A stretch of DNA of 48,257 nucleotides from Acidobacteriota bacterium (GTDB taxonomy: Bacteria > Acidobacteriota > Polarisedimenticolia > Gp22-AA2): the NCBI GenBank assembly GCA_003223135.1, contig QHXX01000103.1, positions 1 through 48,257 of the forward strand, written 5' to 3'. The first letter of the stretch is position 1, and every line of letters begins with the position of its first letter. Position numbers and translations under genes: made by a program. The notes below the pieces were generated by a model. That model ran no database searches and had not been told where the DNA came from. It saw only the letters and a program-made list of their open reading frames with translations. Shown here one piece after another: positions 47,855 through 48,257 of the stretch.

Positions 47855-48257
47855 CCAACGGGCAGAGGGCGCGCATCCGCTCCACCACGCGCCGCGCCGC
47901 CCCCGAGTCGATCGCCTCCGCGGCCCGTTGCACGCCTTGCTTGAGGTCCGGCGCCCGTCCCGCCACCACCAGGGCCGCGGCGGCGTTCAGCAGCACCACG
48001 TCACGTCGCGGGCCGCGTTCCCCGTCCAGGACGCTCCGGGCGATCCCGACGTTGCGCGCGACGTCCCCGCCGGCGATGTCTTCGAGTCGGGCGCGACTGA
48101 GCCCGGCGTCCTCCGGCGTCACGTCGAACATCCGCACCCGGCCGCCGTCGAGCTCCGCGATGCGGGTCCGCCCGTGCAGGGTGATTTCGTCCAGGCCGTC
48201 GCCATGCACCACCATGGCCCGCTCCGATCCGAGCTCCCTCAGGACCTCGGCCATCAC
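47838..48257 (-). CDS. trpD: Anthranilate phosphoribosyltransferase (C-terminal part)
   Basis: The gene runs off the window end; about 139 C-terminal residues are visible. The block RAMVVHGDGLDEITLHGRT and the DVVLLNAAAALVVAG helix are diagnostic for TrpD, which joins anthranilate and PRPP. The N-terminal PRPP-binding half lies outside the window, and trpE/trpG may lie further out. It is the first visible gene of the operon trpD-C-F-B-A-chorismate mutase-aroF-tyrA. Confidence 0.95.
   Translation of the reverse strand: MMAEVLRELGSERAMVVHGDGLDEITLHGRTRIAELDGGRVRMFDVTPEDAGLSRARLEDIAGGDVARNVGIARSVLDGERGPRRDVVLLNAAAALVVAGRAPDLKQGVQRAAEAIDSGAARRVVERMRALCPLDDAAP

Overview
The window is about 48 kb of high-GC bacterial DNA with tightly packed genes on both strands, many 4-base ATGA/GTGA stop-start overlaps and two tRNA genes with encoded CCA. 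I see no phage, insertion sequence, CRISPR array or integrase. The mix suggests a free-living soil or sediment bacterium: a giant cysteine-rich secreted subtilase with thrombospondin type-3 repeats, M28 peptidases, a histidine-utilisation pair and beta-propeller proteins. An Acidobacteriota-like metagenomic lineage is my best guess, but nothing here proves the taxon.

Layout. 1-968: 3' part of a Rieske oxygenase. 959-2296 (-): APC amino-acid permease. 2366-11441 (-): a roughly 3,024-residue secreted subtilase, interrupted by one frameshift near 5958 and followed by a strong intrinsic terminator. 11765-15616 (-): an amino-acid ABC transporter (ATPase, then a binding-protein/permease fusion) with a PLP decarboxylase. 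15729-16889 (+): a trans-sulfuration enzyme. 16917-18870 (-): purA and a zinc-ribbon/receiver protein. 19038-22231 (+): hutH-hutU. 22284-26311 (+): an RlmI-like rRNA methyltransferase, rmuC, and an unusual cyclase-TruA fusion. 26401-27895 (+): an M28 peptidase carrying an internal deletion and frameshift. 27915-30032 (-): a small zinc-ribbon protein, tRNA-Ala(CGC), tRNA-Val(CAC), a PP-loop thiolation-type ATPase and a TusA-like sulfur carrier. 30140-32404 (-): an M28 peptidase fused to a polytopic membrane domain. 32555-38986 (+): an NTF2-like secreted protein, a 1,468-residue histidine kinase and a TPR/pseudo-hydrolase protein. 38990-41936 (-): an ABM-domain protein, a secreted protein of unknown function, a MetE-like protein without zinc-binding cysteines, and a YVTN beta-propeller. 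41975-48257 (-): an aromatic amino-acid operon in transcription order trpD-trpC-trpF-trpB-trpA-chorismate mutase-DAHP synthase-tyrA.

Functionally, the right end makes chorismate-derived tryptophan, and the branch enzymes toward prephenate and tyrosine sit in the same transcript. The middle deals with amino-acid import, decarboxylation and histidine breakdown. Several housekeeping-like promoters fit TTGnnn-N16/18-TAnnnT, so this organism seems to use an ordinary sigma-70-type signal.

The most notable points are three damaged or fused reading frames (5958, about 25573, about 26665), two enzyme-like proteins that have lost catalytic or metal-binding residues, and a repeated cysteine module spread through the giant subtilase. 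I did not find a clear new defence or mobile system.
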